The notes: a model not told the origin generated them from the sequence alone. DNA of 64,000 nucleotides from Parvibaculaceae bacterium (GCA_019636015.1 JAHBYJ010000001.1:434001-498000); one strand, 5' to 3'. Numbered from the stretch's first letter, positions 45,609-54,551 are shown. Made by a program: numbers and translations.

Positions 45609-45643
45609 CTGGTATTGACCACCAGTATCGACACTGGTAATGT
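45609..45643 (+). promoter_or_regulatory. operator/promoter of the toxin-antitoxin pair
   Basis: ACCAGT (45621-45626) and ACTGGT (45633-45638) form a perfect 6-bp dyad with 6-bp spacer, and CTGGT (45609-45613) adds a third half-site pairing with ACCAG. TTGACC (45615-45620) and TAATGT (45638-45643), 17 bp apart, are a weak promoter under this operator, ending 6 bp before the ATG at 45650. Confidence 0.55.
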
Positions 45644-45649
45644 GAATCC

Positions 45650-45871
45650 ATGGGCGAGATGCGCAAGATTACCGTTGAAGTTCCGGCAGACCTTCTTGAG
45701 AGGGTTCAAGGCTTCACGCGCGAGGGCGTAACCGAAACGGTCCGCACGGCATTGAGGAAAATGGACGCGCTCCGCGCCCAGCAGGAATTGCGCAGCCTGC
45801 GTGGCAGCTTTCGCTTCACGATCGACCTCGATGCCTTGCGCGAAGATCGCGACCTGCCGGCACCCCGATGA
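45650..45871 (+). CDS. VapB-like antitoxin
   Basis: A 73-residue protein with a ribbon-helix-helix-type N-terminus (RKITVEVPADLLERVQGFTR, then VTETVRTALRKMDALRA) and a C-terminal segment FRFTIDLDALREDRDLPAPR that would wrap the toxin. Its stop overlaps the toxin start as ATGA. It should bind the upstream half-sites and repress the pair as a complex. Confidence 0.82.
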   Translation: MGEMRKITVEVPADLLERVQGFTREGVTETVRTALRKMDALRAQQELRSLRGSFRFTIDLDALREDRDLPAPR

Positions 45872-46242
45872 TTGCCGCCGACAGTTCGACGCTGATTGCC
45901 TATATCGGAAATCTCGGCGGCGCCGATGTCGATCATCTCGATGAAGCGCTGGCATCCGGCGATGTGGTGATCTCGCCGGTGGTCCTGTCCGAGCTGCTGT
46001 CCGATCCGAAACTTCCCGGCCACCTCGCCGACCTCGTGAAGCGTCTGCCCTCCTTCGAGCTCGGCGACGGCTTCTGGATTCGCGTGGGCGAACTTCGCGC
46101 GCACCTCATCGCCCGCAAGCTTCGTGCGCGGCTTCCCGATGCGATGATCGCTCAATCATGCATCGACCATGATGTGCCGCTCATTACCCGCGATGCAGAC
46201 TTTCGCCATTTCGCGAAACATGGCGGCTTGAAGCTCGTCTGA
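45868..46242 (+). CDS. VapC-like PIN-domain toxin
   Basis: A 124-residue PIN endoribonuclease. Acidic metal-binding residues are seen: Asp5 in IAADSSTLIAYI, Glu in SPVVLSELLSD, Asp in LPDAMIAQSCIDHD and Asp in ITRDADF. PIN toxins cleave tRNA or rRNA; the target cannot be read here. Coupled to the antitoxin by ATGA. The pair lies between the PAS gene and rho, convergent with rho. Confidence 0.87.
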   Translation: MIAADSSTLIAYIGNLGGADVDHLDEALASGDVVISPVVLSELLSDPKLPGHLADLVKRLPSFELGDGFWIRVGELRAHLIARKLRARLPDAMIAQSCIDHDVPLITRDADFRHFAKHGGLKLV

Positions 46243-46271
46243 GCACCTGTATGGAATTTTCGGTTCTCACG

Positions 46272-46300
46272 AAAAAAGGGCGGCCCTTCGGACCGCCCTT
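46272..46300 (-). terminator. intrinsic terminator of rho
   Basis: On the minus strand AAGGGCGG (46300-46293) pairs with CCGCCCTT (46283-46276), extended by TCC/GG(A) and a GAA loop, followed by TTTTTT. It lies 25 bp beyond the rho stop. Confidence 0.9.
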
Positions 46301-46325
46301 GTCTCTCCCTGTCCGCGCGCGGCGG

Positions 46326-47591
46326 TCAGGTATTCATGCTGTCGAAGAATTCGCTGTTGTTCTTCGTCTGCTTGAGCTTGTCGATCAGGAACTCGATGGC
46401 ATCGACCGTGCCCATCGGATTGAGGATACGGCGCAGCACATACATCTTGGAGAGCTGGCCCTTCTCGACCAGCAGCTCTTCCTTGCGGGTGCCGGACTTG
46501 AGAATATCCATCGCCGGGAAGACGCGCTTGTCGGCAATCTTGCGGTCGAGAATGATTTCCGAGTTACCCGTGCCCTTGAACTCTTCGAAGATGACTTCGT
46601 CCATGCGGCTGCCGGTATCGATCAGCGCGGTGGCGATGATGGTGAGCGAGCCGCCTTCCTCGATATTGCGCGCGGCGCCGAAGAAGCGCTTGGGGCGCTG
46701 CAGCGCGTTCGCATCGACACCGCCCGTCAGCACCTTGCCCGACGAGGGCACGACCGTGTTGTAGGCACGACCGAGACGCGTGATCGAGTCGAGCAGGATC
46801 ACCACATCGCGTCCGTGTTCGACAAGGCGCTTCGCCTTCTCGATCACCATTTCGGCGACCTGGACGTGGCGCGTCGCCGGCTCGTCGAAGGTAGAGGAGA
46901 TGACCTCGCCCTTCACCGAGCGCTGCATGTCGGTCACTTCTTCCGGCCGCTCGTCGATCAGGAGCACGATCAGATAGCATTCGGGGTGATTGGTCGTGAT
47001 CGAATGGGCGATGTTCTGGAGAAGCACCGTCTTGCCCGTGCGGGGCGGCGCGACGATGAGGCCGCGCTGGCCCTTGCCGAGCGGCGCCACGATGTCGATG
47101 AGCCGCGCGGAACGGTCCTTCAGCGTCGGATCGTCCACCTCCATCTCAAGCTTCGAGTCCGGATAGAGCGGCGTCAGATTGTCGAAATGGACCTTGTGGC
47201 GTGCCTTGTCCGGGCTCTCGAAATTGACCGTCGAGACCTTGAGCAGCGCGAAATAGCGCTCGCCATCTTTCGGGCTCCTGATCTCGCCTTCCACCGTATC
47301 GCCGGTCCTGAGCGAGAAGCGGCGGATCTGCGAGGGCGAGACATAGATGTCGTCCGGGCCCGGCAGGTAGTTCGCTTCCGGCGAGCGCAGGAAGCCGAAG
47401 CCGTCCGGCAGCACCTCCACCACGCCTTCGCCGATGATCTCGTCGCCCTTCTCGGCATATTGCTTCAGGATCGCGAACATCATGTCCTGCGTCCGCAGCG
47501 TGGAGGCGTTTTCGACCTCGAGTTCCTCGGCGAGCGAGAGGAGTTCCGTCGGGGATTTGGCCTTGAGGTCCTGCAGCTTGATCTGCGTCAT
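46326..47591 (-). CDS. rho: transcription termination factor Rho
   Basis: Hexameric RNA helicase that ends transcription. The 421-residue protein lacks any long insertion. N-terminal domain: [15 protein letters not shown]; cold-shock RNA-binding domain: [20 protein letters not shown] (primary site); then the ATPase with Walker [13 protein letters not shown]-loop and Walker [17 protein letters not shown], and the R-loop [19 protein letters not shown]. The gene is last in the hem group on the minus strand but has its own promoter and long leader. Confidence 0.97.
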   Translation of the reverse strand: MTQIKLQDLKAKSPTELLSLAEELEVENASTLRTQDMMFAILKQYAEKGDEIIGEGVVEVLPDGFGFLRSPEANYLPGPDDIYVSPSQIRRFSLRTGDTVEGEIRSPKDGERYFALLKVSTVNFESPDKARHKVHFDNLTPLYPDSKLEMEVDDPTLKDRSARLIDIVAPLGKGQRGLIVAPPRTGKTVLLQNIAHSITTNHPECYLIVLLIDERPEEVTDMQRSVKGEVISSTFDEPATRHVQVAEMVIEKAKRLVEHGRDVVILLDSITRLGRAYNTVVPSSGKVLTGGVDANALQRPKRFFGAARNIEEGGSLTIIATALIDTGSRMDEVIFEEFKGTGNSEIILDRKIADKRVFPAMDILKSGTRKEELLVEKGQLSKMYVLRRILNPMGTVDAIEFLIDKLKQTKNNSEFFDSMNT

Positions 47592-47900
47592 CGGCTTGGT
47601 CGGTCTTTCTCTGGAAGGTTCTTCGGGGTTTCCGTCCTGGCGGGGCCTTCGGGTAAGCCTTTGAAGCCTGGGCCGTTTCGCGAGGGAGGGGAAATCTGTC
47701 TTTAGGGAAGGATAGAGGTTCTATCGGGCGGAATGATGTCTGTCGGGAAATCTGCTTTCCGTCGCCGCGAGAGGCCGGGACTTCCGCCCATTGCCGCCTG
47801 ATGCGGGGGTCTTCTGGCCGGGAACCGCCCTTCGCTCTGGAAGGGGCGTCTCTTGGAGCCTGAAAAACACGCAAGGAAGGCCGCCGGAAGAAACCCGGCT
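47592..47900 (-). other. long 5' leader of rho
   Basis: About 310 nt of untranslated RNA are predicted between the promoter at 47936-47908 and the rho ATG; the whole gap to hemJ (47592-47957) carries no gene. Rho genes in other bacteria control themselves by Rho-dependent attenuation in such leaders. I see several C-rich, pyrimidine-rich tracts on the transcribed strand but no clear intrinsic terminator. Confidence 0.55.
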
Positions 47901-47907
47901 TGAAACC

Positions 47908-47936
47908 CATATAAAGCGGGCCGCCCGGGATTTCAA
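47908..47936 (-). promoter_or_regulatory. rho promoter
   Basis: On the minus strand TTGAAA (47936-47931), 17-bp spacer and TATATG (47913-47908): a near-consensus sigma70 promoter just after the hemJ stop. Confidence 0.65.
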
Positions 47937-47957
47937 CTGAAACAGGAAAGGGCCGCC

Positions 47958-48413
47958 TCAGAAGGGTTTCGGCACCGCGAGCAGGACGATGACGATCACG
48001 AGGACGAGCGGCACCTCGTTCACGATCCGGTAGAAGCGGGCGGGCCTGCGGTTCTCGTCCCGCTCGAATTCCTTCCGCCAGCGCGAAAAGGCGCCGTGAA
48101 TGCCGCCCATGGCGAGCACGAGCACGAGCTTCACCTGCATCCAGTGGTCGGAGAAAAGCGCCGGATTGATCGCGAGCATCAGCCCGCCAAGGATGAAGGC
48201 CGCCACCATGGAGGGGTTGACGATGCCCCGGAGCAGCCGCCGCTCCATGACCTTGAAGGTCTCGGACTTGTCGGAGCCCGGCTCGCTTTCGGCATGATAG
48301 ACGAAGAGCCGCGGCAGATAGGCCATGCCGGCAATCCAGAAGATCACCGAGATAATGTGAAGCGCCTTGATCCAGAGATAGTAGCCGGCCAGGAAATCGC
48401 CAAGAAAAGCCAT
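47958..48413 (-). CDS. hemJ: HemJ protoporphyrinogen oxidase
   Basis: A 151-residue integral membrane protein with about four spans. WIKALHIISVIFWIAGMAYL contains the conserved His of the family, RLLRGIVNPSMVAAFILGGL the second motif, and the loop has RRPARFYRIVNEVP. HemJ oxidises protoporphyrinogen IX to protoporphyrin IX in bacteria without HemG or HemY. It lies between hemH and rho; hemE, hemH and hemJ together cover three late haem steps. Confidence 0.92.
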   Translation of the reverse strand: MAFLGDFLAGYYLWIKALHIISVIFWIAGMAYLPRLFVYHAESEPGSDKSETFKVMERRLLRGIVNPSMVAAFILGGLMLAINPALFSDHWMQVKLVLVLAMGGIHGAFSRWRKEFERDENRRPARFYRIVNEVPLVLVIVIVLLAVPKPF

Positions 48414-48428
48414 CTTCTTCTTGTTCCT

Positions 48429-49478
48429 TTACTTGCCGTTCTGGCGGATCGTCTTGAGCCCCGCCCGCGCGGTGCAGACATGGCCTGCCGCCTCTTCCGG
48501 GCAGAGGATCGTATCGCGGCCCGCGGCTTCCCGCACCAGCCGCGCAAGCCCTTGAATGAATTGGGGTTCCGTGCCGAGCGCGGGCACCCTCACATAAGCG
48601 GGGACGCCCGCTTCCTGCGCAAGATGGCCATATTCCTTGTCGAGCTCGACAAGCGTTTCGGAATGTTCGGAAACGAAGGCGACGGGCAGCACGATGAGGC
48701 TCTTGCCCTCGGCCCCGGCGCGGCGGATTTCATCGTCGGTCGCAGGCCCGATCCATTCGAGCGGCCCCACCCGGCTCTGATAGCAGGTCACCCAGTCGAG
48801 GCCGGGGAGCCCGAGCCGCGCCACGATCGCCGCGCAGCTCTGCTCCACCTGGGCCTGATAGGGATCGCCCTGCTCCACCACCTTTTTCGGCAGTCCATGG
48901 GCCGAGAACAGGACCCGCCAGCCCTCGAGGTTCCCGGCGCTGGCAAGGGCTTCCTTCAGAAGCGCGGCATAGCCGGCGATGAAGCCCTCATCCATCGGAT
49001 AGCAGCAAATGGCCCTTGCCGGGGCGGCAAGCCCCGCCTTGGCCGCCGCCCGCTCCCAGTCCCGCAGCGAACTCTCGGTCGTCGTGGTCGAATATTGCGG
49101 ATAAAGCGGCAGCAACACCACCTCATCGGCGCCCCAGGCCTTGGCGGCGGCTGCCGCCTCCTCCGCGAAGGGATGCCAGTAGCGCATGGCGATGAAGGAG
49201 CGGTACTCGGACTCGCCACCGGCTAAGGCGGCATCGAGCGCGCGGCCCTGCTCCTCGGTGAGCGGCAGGATCGGCGACCCGCCGCCAAGCTCCGCATAGA
49301 TCTCCCGTGCCACGGGGGCACGGCGCTTCGAGACGATTTTCGCGATCAGCCAGCGAAACGGGTTCGGCACACGGATGATGGCCGGGTCGTTGAAGAGGTT
49401 GAAGAGAAAGGGCTCCACCGCCTCCGGCCGGTCCGGACCGCCGAGATTGAAGAGGATGACCGCGATCTTCTTCTTCAT
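48429..49478 (-). CDS. hemH: ferrochelatase
   Basis: Inserts ferrous iron in protoporphyrin IX. The 349-residue product starts KKKIAVILFNLGGPDRPEAV, with the RYWHPFAEEA and LLPLYPQYSTTTTESSLRDW motifs; the catalytic His is in LFSAHGLPKKVVEQGDPYQ and the acidic metal path includes VAFVSEHSETLVELD. Start ATG 49478 lies 4 bp from the end of hemE, so the genes are co-transcribed. The cysteine-rich tail (ILCPEEAAGHVC) could mark an iron-sulfur site, but only part of the known pattern is present. Confidence 0.95.
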   Translation of the reverse strand: MKKKIAVILFNLGGPDRPEAVEPFLFNLFNDPAIIRVPNPFRWLIAKIVSKRRAPVAREIYAELGGGSPILPLTEEQGRALDAALAGGESEYRSFIAMRYWHPFAEEAAAAAKAWGADEVVLLPLYPQYSTTTTESSLRDWERAAAKAGLAAPARAICCYPMDEGFIAGYAALLKEALASAGNLEGWRVLFSAHGLPKKVVEQGDPYQAQVEQSCAAIVARLGLPGLDWVTCYQSRVGPLEWIGPATDDEIRRAGAEGKSLIVLPVAFVSEHSETLVELDKEYGHLAQEAGVPAYVRVPALGTEPQFIQGLARLVREAAGRDTILCPEEAAGHVCTARAGLKTIRQNGK

Positions 49479-49482
49479 CGCC

Positions 49483-50535
49483 TCAGCCCCGCCAGTCCTT
49501 CACGAGTTTCACAAGCTCGCCGACATGGTCGGGCGGTGTCTGCGGCACGATGCCGTGGCCGAGATTGAAGATGAAAGGGCCATGCCCCAGCGTCTCCAGA
49601 ATATGCCGCGCCTGCGCCCGCATCTCCTCGCCGCCCGCGACGAGCAGCAGCGGATCGAGATTGCCCTGCACGCAGCCTTGTCCCTGAAGATGCGCTTTCG
49701 CCCAACCGGGGCTCACGCCTGTATCGAGGCTCAAGCCCTCGACTTTCGTTTCGCGGAAATAGCGCTCCGCCATGCCGCCCGCCCCGCGCGGAAAGGCGAT
49801 CACGGGGATATCCGGGAAGCGCGCCTTGAGTTTCGCCCGGATCGCCTTCATGGGCTCAAGCGCGAAGCGCTCGAAGGAAAGTTCCGGCAGCGAGCCCGCC
49901 CATGTATCGAATATCTGCAGCACTTCGGCGCCCGCTTCCACCTGCGCGGAGAGATGCTCGACGGTCGCCTCGACCAGAATGTCGATGAGCCGCTGGAAGG
50001 TCTCGGGCTCGCGATAGGCGAGAAGCTTCGCCGCCGCCTGATCGGGGCTGCCGCGGCCGCCCACCATATAGGTCGCAACCGTCCAGGGCGCGCCGGCAAA
50101 GCCGATCAGCGTTACCTCCGAAGGAAGGCTGGCCTTAAGCCGCGACACAGTCTCATAGACGGGCGCAAGCGCCGCCTTGACGCCGGCGGGCGATTTGAGC
50201 GTGGCAATGCCCTTGCCATCGGTGATGGGCTCCAGCACCGGGCCCTCGCCCTCCTTGAAGGCAACCTTCTGGCCAAGCGCATCCGGCACCACGAGAATAT
50301 CGGAAAAGAGGATCGCCGCATCGAAGCCGTAGCGCCGGATCGGCTGCAGCGTCACTTCCTCGGCAAGCTTCGGCGCATAGCAAAGATCAAGAAAGCTGCC
50401 GGCATCCGCGCGCACTTTCCGGTATTCGGGAAGATAGCGACCCGCCTGGCGCATGAGCCAGATGGGCGGACCATCCGTCTTCTCGCCTGCAAGGGCCTTG
50501 AGAAGCTTCTTCTGCGGAGCCTTTCCGTCGCTCAC
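49483..50535 (-). CDS. hemE: uroporphyrinogen decarboxylase
   Basis: Converts uroporphyrinogen III to coproporphyrinogen III. The 350 residues start at GTG 50535 (AGGA upstream), where the sequence becomes family-like. Signature segments are [39 protein letters not shown] and [19 protein letters not shown] (catalytic Asp), and the end has [19 protein letters not shown]. An upstream in-frame start at 50649 would extend into the candidate origin and is unlikely. Position next to the origin is the alphaproteobacterial norm. Confidence 0.95.
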   Translation of the reverse strand: MSDGKAPQKKLLKALAGEKTDGPPIWLMRQAGRYLPEYRKVRADAGSFLDLCYAPKLAEEVTLQPIRRYGFDAAILFSDILVVPDALGQKVAFKEGEGPVLEPITDGKGIATLKSPAGVKAALAPVYETVSRLKASLPSEVTLIGFAGAPWTVATYMVGGRGSPDQAAAKLLAYREPETFQRLIDILVEATVEHLSAQVEAGAEVLQIFDTWAGSLPELSFERFALEPMKAIRAKLKARFPDIPVIAFPRGAGGMAERYFRETKVEGLSLDTGVSPGWAKAHLQGQGCVQGNLDPLLLVAGGEEMRAQARHILETLGHGPFIFNLGHGIVPQTPPDHVGELVKLVKDWRG

Positions 50536-51077
50536 TCGTTCTTTTCCTATCTCTATAGAAGAGTCTTGAAAGTAGTGGATAGTGATGGATGCCTGTGGAT
50601 GGCGGGGATCAATGCCTGACGCCGATTCATCCACAGTTCCCCGCCGCATGGGGACCCTTCCGCGCGGCGCGCCCTTTCTATGCCACAGCCTGTTGATGAT
50701 TGCAGCACGGCAAACCGCCGCTCCTTTATACGCAAGCGCTTGGCTTGTGGATGGCTCTCGACGTGCAATCCGTTAATTCCGTGGAAAAGCCTCTGCCTCA
50801 TCACCGCCCGGCCGGTCATACCCGTTTTCCGCAAGCGGCGCCTTGGCTTTTCCAGCGGACTCATGAAAGCGGGCACGGAATCCGAATGACGGGTATGACC
50901 CGGTAGGGCTTCCCCGGAAAGTGCCGCTTCTCACCGTTAATCACAGCTTTCCACAAGCAGGCGTCATATATGGCAGAGCGCCGTTATGGGCATTGCGGAA
51001 AAACAATTGGCCTCCCCCCTGCCTCCCCGATAGGTTTGCGAGCCGCCGGACGGAGCCTTTCCGGCGCCGGGAGAGAC
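50536..51077. other. candidate chromosomal origin of replication (oriC)
   Basis: A 542-bp stretch without a credible gene between divergent hemE and ppsR, the position of the mapped origin in Caulobacter and Rickettsia (hemE-RP001). It has three (C/T)CATCCACA boxes: 50602-50594 and 50754-50746 on the minus strand and 50627-50635 on the plus strand. Weaker boxes lie at 50574-50582, 50780-50788, 50938-50946 and 50947-50955. Four GANTC sites occur (50561, 50624, 50858, 50878). Other structure: a CAAGCGCTTG palindrome (50733-50742) and 12-bp inverted repeats at 50813-50824 and 50889-50900. Gene direction switches here. Confidence 0.72.
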
Positions 51078-51905
51078 ATGACGAACAAGCGCGTATTCCA
51101 TCTTCACCTCGTATCGGACGCGACGGGCGAAACGCTGAACATGGTGGCGCGCGCGGCCTGCGCGCAATTCGAGGATGCGCGCCCCGTCGAACATGTCTAT
51201 GCGCTGGTGCGCGGTCCGAAGCAGCTCGAGCGCGTGCTCGGCGAGATCGAGAATGCGCCCGGCATCGTGATGTTCACCATGGTGAATGACGAGCTCCGCG
51301 CGCGCCTCGAAAAGCGCTGCGCCGAGTTGCAGACGCCCTGCATCTCCGTGCTCGACCCGGCGATGAAGGCGCTCGGGCAATATCTCGGCAAGGAGAGCTC
51401 GCACAAGCCGGGCTCCCAGCACATCATGGACGCCGAATATTTCGACCGCATTGCCGCGCTCAACTACACGATGAGCCATGATGACGGGCAATCGGCCGGC
51501 GACCTCAACGATGCCGACATCATCCTTCTCGGCGTCAGCCGCACCTCGAAGACACCGACCTGCATCTATCTCGCCAATCGCGGCATCAAGGCCGCGAATA
51601 TTCCGATCGTGCCGAATGTACCGCTGCCGGCGGATCTCGACAGCGCCGACAAGCCGCTGATTGTCGGCCTGACGACGAGCCCGGATCGCCTGGTGCAAAT
51701 CCGCAAGAACCGTCTTCTTTCGCTGCACGAGAATACCGACACGGATTATGTCGCGCCCGACGTCGTGGCGGATGAAATCACCTTTGCGCGCCGTCTCTTT
51801 GCCAAGAATGGCTGGCCGGTGATCGACGTGACGCGCCGTTCCATCGAGGAAACGGCCGCCGCCGTCCTCAACCTCTATAATGAGCGCCAGCGCGGGATGC
51901 AGTGA
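51078..51905 (+). CDS. ppsR: pyruvate, phosphate dikinase regulatory protein family (DUF299)
   Basis: A 275-residue bifunctional kinase/phosphorylase family protein, controlling PEP synthase or PPDK by phosphorylation on Thr. RVFHLHLVSDATGETLNMVA is the family start; the P-loop-like GVSRTSKTPTCIYLANRGIK follows at about residue 152; VGLTTSPDRLVQIRKNR and TRRSIEETAAAVL complete the pattern. ATG 51078 has GGGAGAG upstream. First gene right of the candidate origin, equal to RP001 in Rickettsia naming. Overlaps maf by one base. Confidence 0.93.
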   Translation: MTNKRVFHLHLVSDATGETLNMVARAACAQFEDARPVEHVYALVRGPKQLERVLGEIENAPGIVMFTMVNDELRARLEKRCAELQTPCISVLDPAMKALGQYLGKESSHKPGSQHIMDAEYFDRIAALNYTMSHDDGQSAGDLNDADIILLGVSRTSKTPTCIYLANRGIKAANIPIVPNVPLPADLDSADKPLIVGLTTSPDRLVQIRKNRLLSLHENTDTDYVAPDVVADEITFARRLFAKNGWPVIDVTRRSIEETAAAVLNLYNERQRGMQ

Positions 51906-52519
51906 TGGCGGAGACGAAGCTCATCCTGGCATCGGCAAGCGCGGTGCGCCGCAAGCTTCTCGAGGATGCGGGCCTTGAATTCGAGGCCGTGGATTCGCAG
52001 GCCGATGAAGATGCGATCAAGCAGGGATTCGCGGCTGGCGATCTCACCCCCGATGAGGCAACGGATGCGCTGGCGCTGAAACTGGCGGAAGAAAAGGCCC
52101 TTGCCGTCTCGGCAAGATTCCCCGCAGCTCTTGTCATCGGCGCCGATCAGATTCTCTCCTGCGGGAGCAAGCGCTACGACAAGCCGAAAAGCATGAGCGA
52201 GGCGCGCGCGAACCTGATGGAATTCCGCGGCCGCCCGCATATCCTTCATTCTGGTCTCGTTCTCGCGAAGGAGGGCCGCATCGTCTGGCGCCATTCCGCG
52301 CGCGCGACGCTCACCATGCGCGACTTCTCGGACGCCTATCTCGATCACTATCTTGGCGAAGTGGGCAGCATGGTGATGAAGAGCGTCGGCTGCTACCAGC
52401 TCGAAGGGCCGGGCGTGCAATTGTTCGAGAAGATCGAGGGCGACTATTTCTCGATCCTGGGGCTGCCCATGCTGCCGCTGCTCGCGGAACTCCGCGCGCA
52501 AGGAATGGTGCGCTCATGA
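51905..52519 (+). CDS. maf: Maf family nucleotide pyrophosphatase
   Basis: Predicted to hydrolyse non-canonical or modified nucleoside triphosphates. The 204-residue protein has LILASASAVRRKLLEDAGLE at the start, VIGADQILSCG with the catalytic Asp, and ANLMEFRGRPHILHSG and YLGEVGSMVMKSVGCYQLEG after. ATG 51905 uses the last A of the ppsR stop. Its own stop overlaps a 17-codon frame leading to aroE. Confidence 0.92.
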   Translation: MAETKLILASASAVRRKLLEDAGLEFEAVDSQADEDAIKQGFAAGDLTPDEATDALALKLAEEKALAVSARFPAALVIGADQILSCGSKRYDKPKSMSEARANLMEFRGRPHILHSGLVLAKEGRIVWRHSARATLTMRDFSDAYLDHYLGEVGSMVMKSVGCYQLEGPGVQLFEKIEGDYFSILGLPMLPLLAELRAQGMVRS

Positions 52520-52569
52520 CCAAGACCGAGCGAGGAGCCGCTTCGTCCCGCAGCGAGGCTAGGCCATGA
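52516..52569 (+). CDS. 17-codon bridging frame between maf and aroE
   Basis: ATG 52516 overlaps the maf stop as ATGA, and the stop of this frame (52567-52569) overlaps the aroE ATG in the same way. The product would be [17 protein letters not shown]. Likely a means of keeping ribosomes coupled, or chance; a functional peptide is not implied. Confidence 0.3.
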   Translation: MTKTERGAASSRSEARP

Positions 52570-53408
52570 CAAGAAAAGTCTGTGTCATCGGCTGGCCCGT
52601 CGCCCATTCGCGCTCGCCCATCATCCATAATCATTGGATCGCGAAATACGGCATCGAGGATGCGGAATATGTGCGTCTCGCCGTCGAGCCGGAAGGGGCC
52701 GCCCACACGATCCGCAATCTGGCCGGCCTCGGCTTCATCGGCGCGAATGTCACCGTGCCGCATAAGGAGACGGCCTTCGCCGCGCTGGAGCGGCATGACG
52801 CCATGGCTGCGCGGCTCAAGGCGGTGAACACCATCGTCACGCTTGCAGATGGCACGCTCGAGGGCCGCAACACGGATGGCTATGGCTTCATCGCGAACCT
52901 GAAGGACCGCGCGCCTGGCTGGCGGGCGGACAAGGGCCCCGCCGTGATCCTCGGTGCGGGCGGCGCGGCGCGTGCGATCGCCGCCGCGCTCGAAGATGAA
53001 GGCGCGCCGGAAATCCGCATCGTCAACCGCACCCGCGCGCGCAGCGAAGCCCTCGTCGCCGAATTGCGGCTCTTCTCCGCCCGCATCGTGGCCGGGCCCG
53101 ATGCCGTAAAGGCGCTGAAGGAAGCGGCCCTCCTCGTCAACACGACGACGCTCGGCATGAAGGGCGAGAGCGATGTCGATCTCGATCTCGGGAAGTTGCC
53201 TAAATCCGCGCTCGTCACCGACATCGTCTATACGCCGCTCGAAACGGGGCTTCTGCGCCGCGCCCGCGAGGCGGGGCATCAAGTGGTGGACGGGCTCGGC
53301 ATGCTGCTTCACCAGGCGGTACCGGGCTTCGAGGCCTGGTTCGGCGTGCGGCCGGACGTGACGGAAGAACTGCGCGAGCTCGTGCTCGCCGATATTGCGG
53401 GAAAATAG
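52566..53408 (+). CDS. aroE: shikimate dehydrogenase
   Basis: NADP-dependent step of aromatic amino-acid synthesis. The 280 residues begin [20 protein letters not shown] (shikimate-binding Ser-x-Ser), with catalytic Lys67 in [15 protein letters not shown], then the nucleotide fold [12 protein letters not shown] and [27 protein letters not shown] ends the family pattern. Start ATG 52566. In the conserved run ppsR-maf-aroE-coaE-dnaQ. Confidence 0.95.
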   Translation: MTRKVCVIGWPVAHSRSPIIHNHWIAKYGIEDAEYVRLAVEPEGAAHTIRNLAGLGFIGANVTVPHKETAFAALERHDAMAARLKAVNTIVTLADGTLEGRNTDGYGFIANLKDRAPGWRADKGPAVILGAGGAARAIAAALEDEGAPEIRIVNRTRARSEALVAELRLFSARIVAGPDAVKALKEAALLVNTTTLGMKGESDVDLDLGKLPKSALVTDIVYTPLETGLLRRAREAGHQVVDGLGMLLHQAVPGFEAWFGVRPDVTEELRELVLADIAGK

Positions 53409-53419
53409 GGAGAGCGACG

Positions 53420-54049
53420 ATGCTGCTTGTCGGCCTTACCGGTTCCATCGGCATGGGGAAATCGGAAACCGCAAAAATGTTCCGCGCGCTCGGCGTGCCG
53501 GTCTATGACGCCGATGCCGCCGTCCACAAGCTTTACGAGAAGGGCGGCAAGGCGGTGGAACCGATCCGCGCCGCCTTTCCCTCCGCCATCGTCGACGATG
53601 CGGTCGACCGCAAGGCGCTGTCGCGCTCCGTGCTCGGCCTTCCCGACGAGATGAAGAAGCTCGAGGCAATCGTCCATCCGCTGGTCGGCGAGGCGCAGAT
53701 GGATTTCCTCCGCACGAACATGGAAGCCGGCGCACACATGGTGGTGCTCGACATTCCCCTTCTCTATGAAACCGGCGGCGAGACGCGCGTCGATGTGGTC
53801 GTCGTCGTCTCCGCGCCCTATGATCTTCAGAAGAGCCGCGTGCTCGCCCGGCCCGACATGGACGAGGCGAAATTCGCGGCCATTCACGCAAAGCAGGTGC
53901 CCGACGCCGAAAAGCGCCGCCGCGCCGATTTCATCGTCGAAAGCGACAAGGGTCTCGATCATGCCCGCGCGCAGGTCGAAGCGATCGTCGAGGCGTTGAA
54001 GTCGCGGGAAGGCCGCGTGCTGAAGGAGCGTCTCGCCGGCGCCCGTTGA
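53420..54049 (+). CDS. coaE: dephospho-CoA kinase
   Basis: Last step of coenzyme A synthesis, phosphorylating the 3'-OH of the ribose. The 209-residue P-loop kinase reads LLVGLTGSIGMGKSETAKMF, then GVPVYDADAAVHKLY, HPLVGEAQMDFL and LDIPLLYETGGETRVD; the lid includes ARPDMDEAKF. Starts 12 bp after aroE. Confidence 0.95.
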   Translation: MLLVGLTGSIGMGKSETAKMFRALGVPVYDADAAVHKLYEKGGKAVEPIRAAFPSAIVDDAVDRKALSRSVLGLPDEMKKLEAIVHPLVGEAQMDFLRTNMEAGAHMVVLDIPLLYETGGETRVDVVVVVSAPYDLQKSRVLARPDMDEAKFAAIHAKQVPDAEKRRRADFIVESDKGLDHARAQVEAIVEALKSREGRVLKERLAGAR

Positions 54050-54062
54050 AAAGGGAGAGCTC

Positions 54063-54491
54063 ATGGAACAGCGCATCAGCTTCATCACGCTCGGCGTCTC
54101 GGATGTCGCCCGCGCGAGGACTTTCTATGAGACGCTCGGCTGGCAGGCACTGGCGCAGAGCAATGAAAGCGTCGCCTTCTTTCAATGCGGCGGCATCGTC
54201 TTCGCGCTGTTCGGCCGCGCGGCGCTGGCGGAAGATGCGAAGGTCGCGCCCTATGGCGAAGGATTTTCCGGCGTCGCGCTCGCGCATAATGTGCGCGAGA
54301 AACACGAGGTCGATCTGGTGCTCGCGGAAGTCGAAGCCGCCGGCGGCCGCATCCTCAAGCAGGGCCAGGAAGCTTTCTGGGGCGGCTATACCGGTTACTT
54401 CTGCGACCCCGATGCCCATATCTGGGAAGTCGCCTGGAACCCGGGCGGCACAATCGGCGAAGATGGCTCGTTCCATTTTGCGCGCGAATAG
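54063..54491 (+). CDS. VOC (glyoxalase/bleomycin-resistance fold) protein
   Basis: A 142-residue vicinal-oxygen-chelate protein. SFITLGVSDVARARTFYETL is the usual first module; GFSGVALAHNVREKHEVDLV the second, with GGYTGYFCDPDAHIWEVAWN supplying the final metal-binding Glu. Possible metal residues are therefore partly present; the first His is replaced (ITLG). It is inserted between coaE and dnaQ and is probably co-transcribed. Reaction unknown. Confidence 0.88.
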   Translation: MEQRISFITLGVSDVARARTFYETLGWQALAQSNESVAFFQCGGIVFALFGRAALAEDAKVAPYGEGFSGVALAHNVREKHEVDLVLAEVEAAGGRILKQGQEAFWGGYTGYFCDPDAHIWEVAWNPGGTIGEDGSFHFARE

Positions 54492-54551
54492 GCGAGACTC
54501 TGGTGGCGCATCCTTCGGGGGAAGGATCTGCGGGCGATACGGGGACATGAC

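Noticed and set aside
50970..51077. N-terminal extension of ppsR from ATG 50970
   Set aside because: The 36 added residues have no family match and would remove the ribosome site at 51078 and run into the origin candidate.
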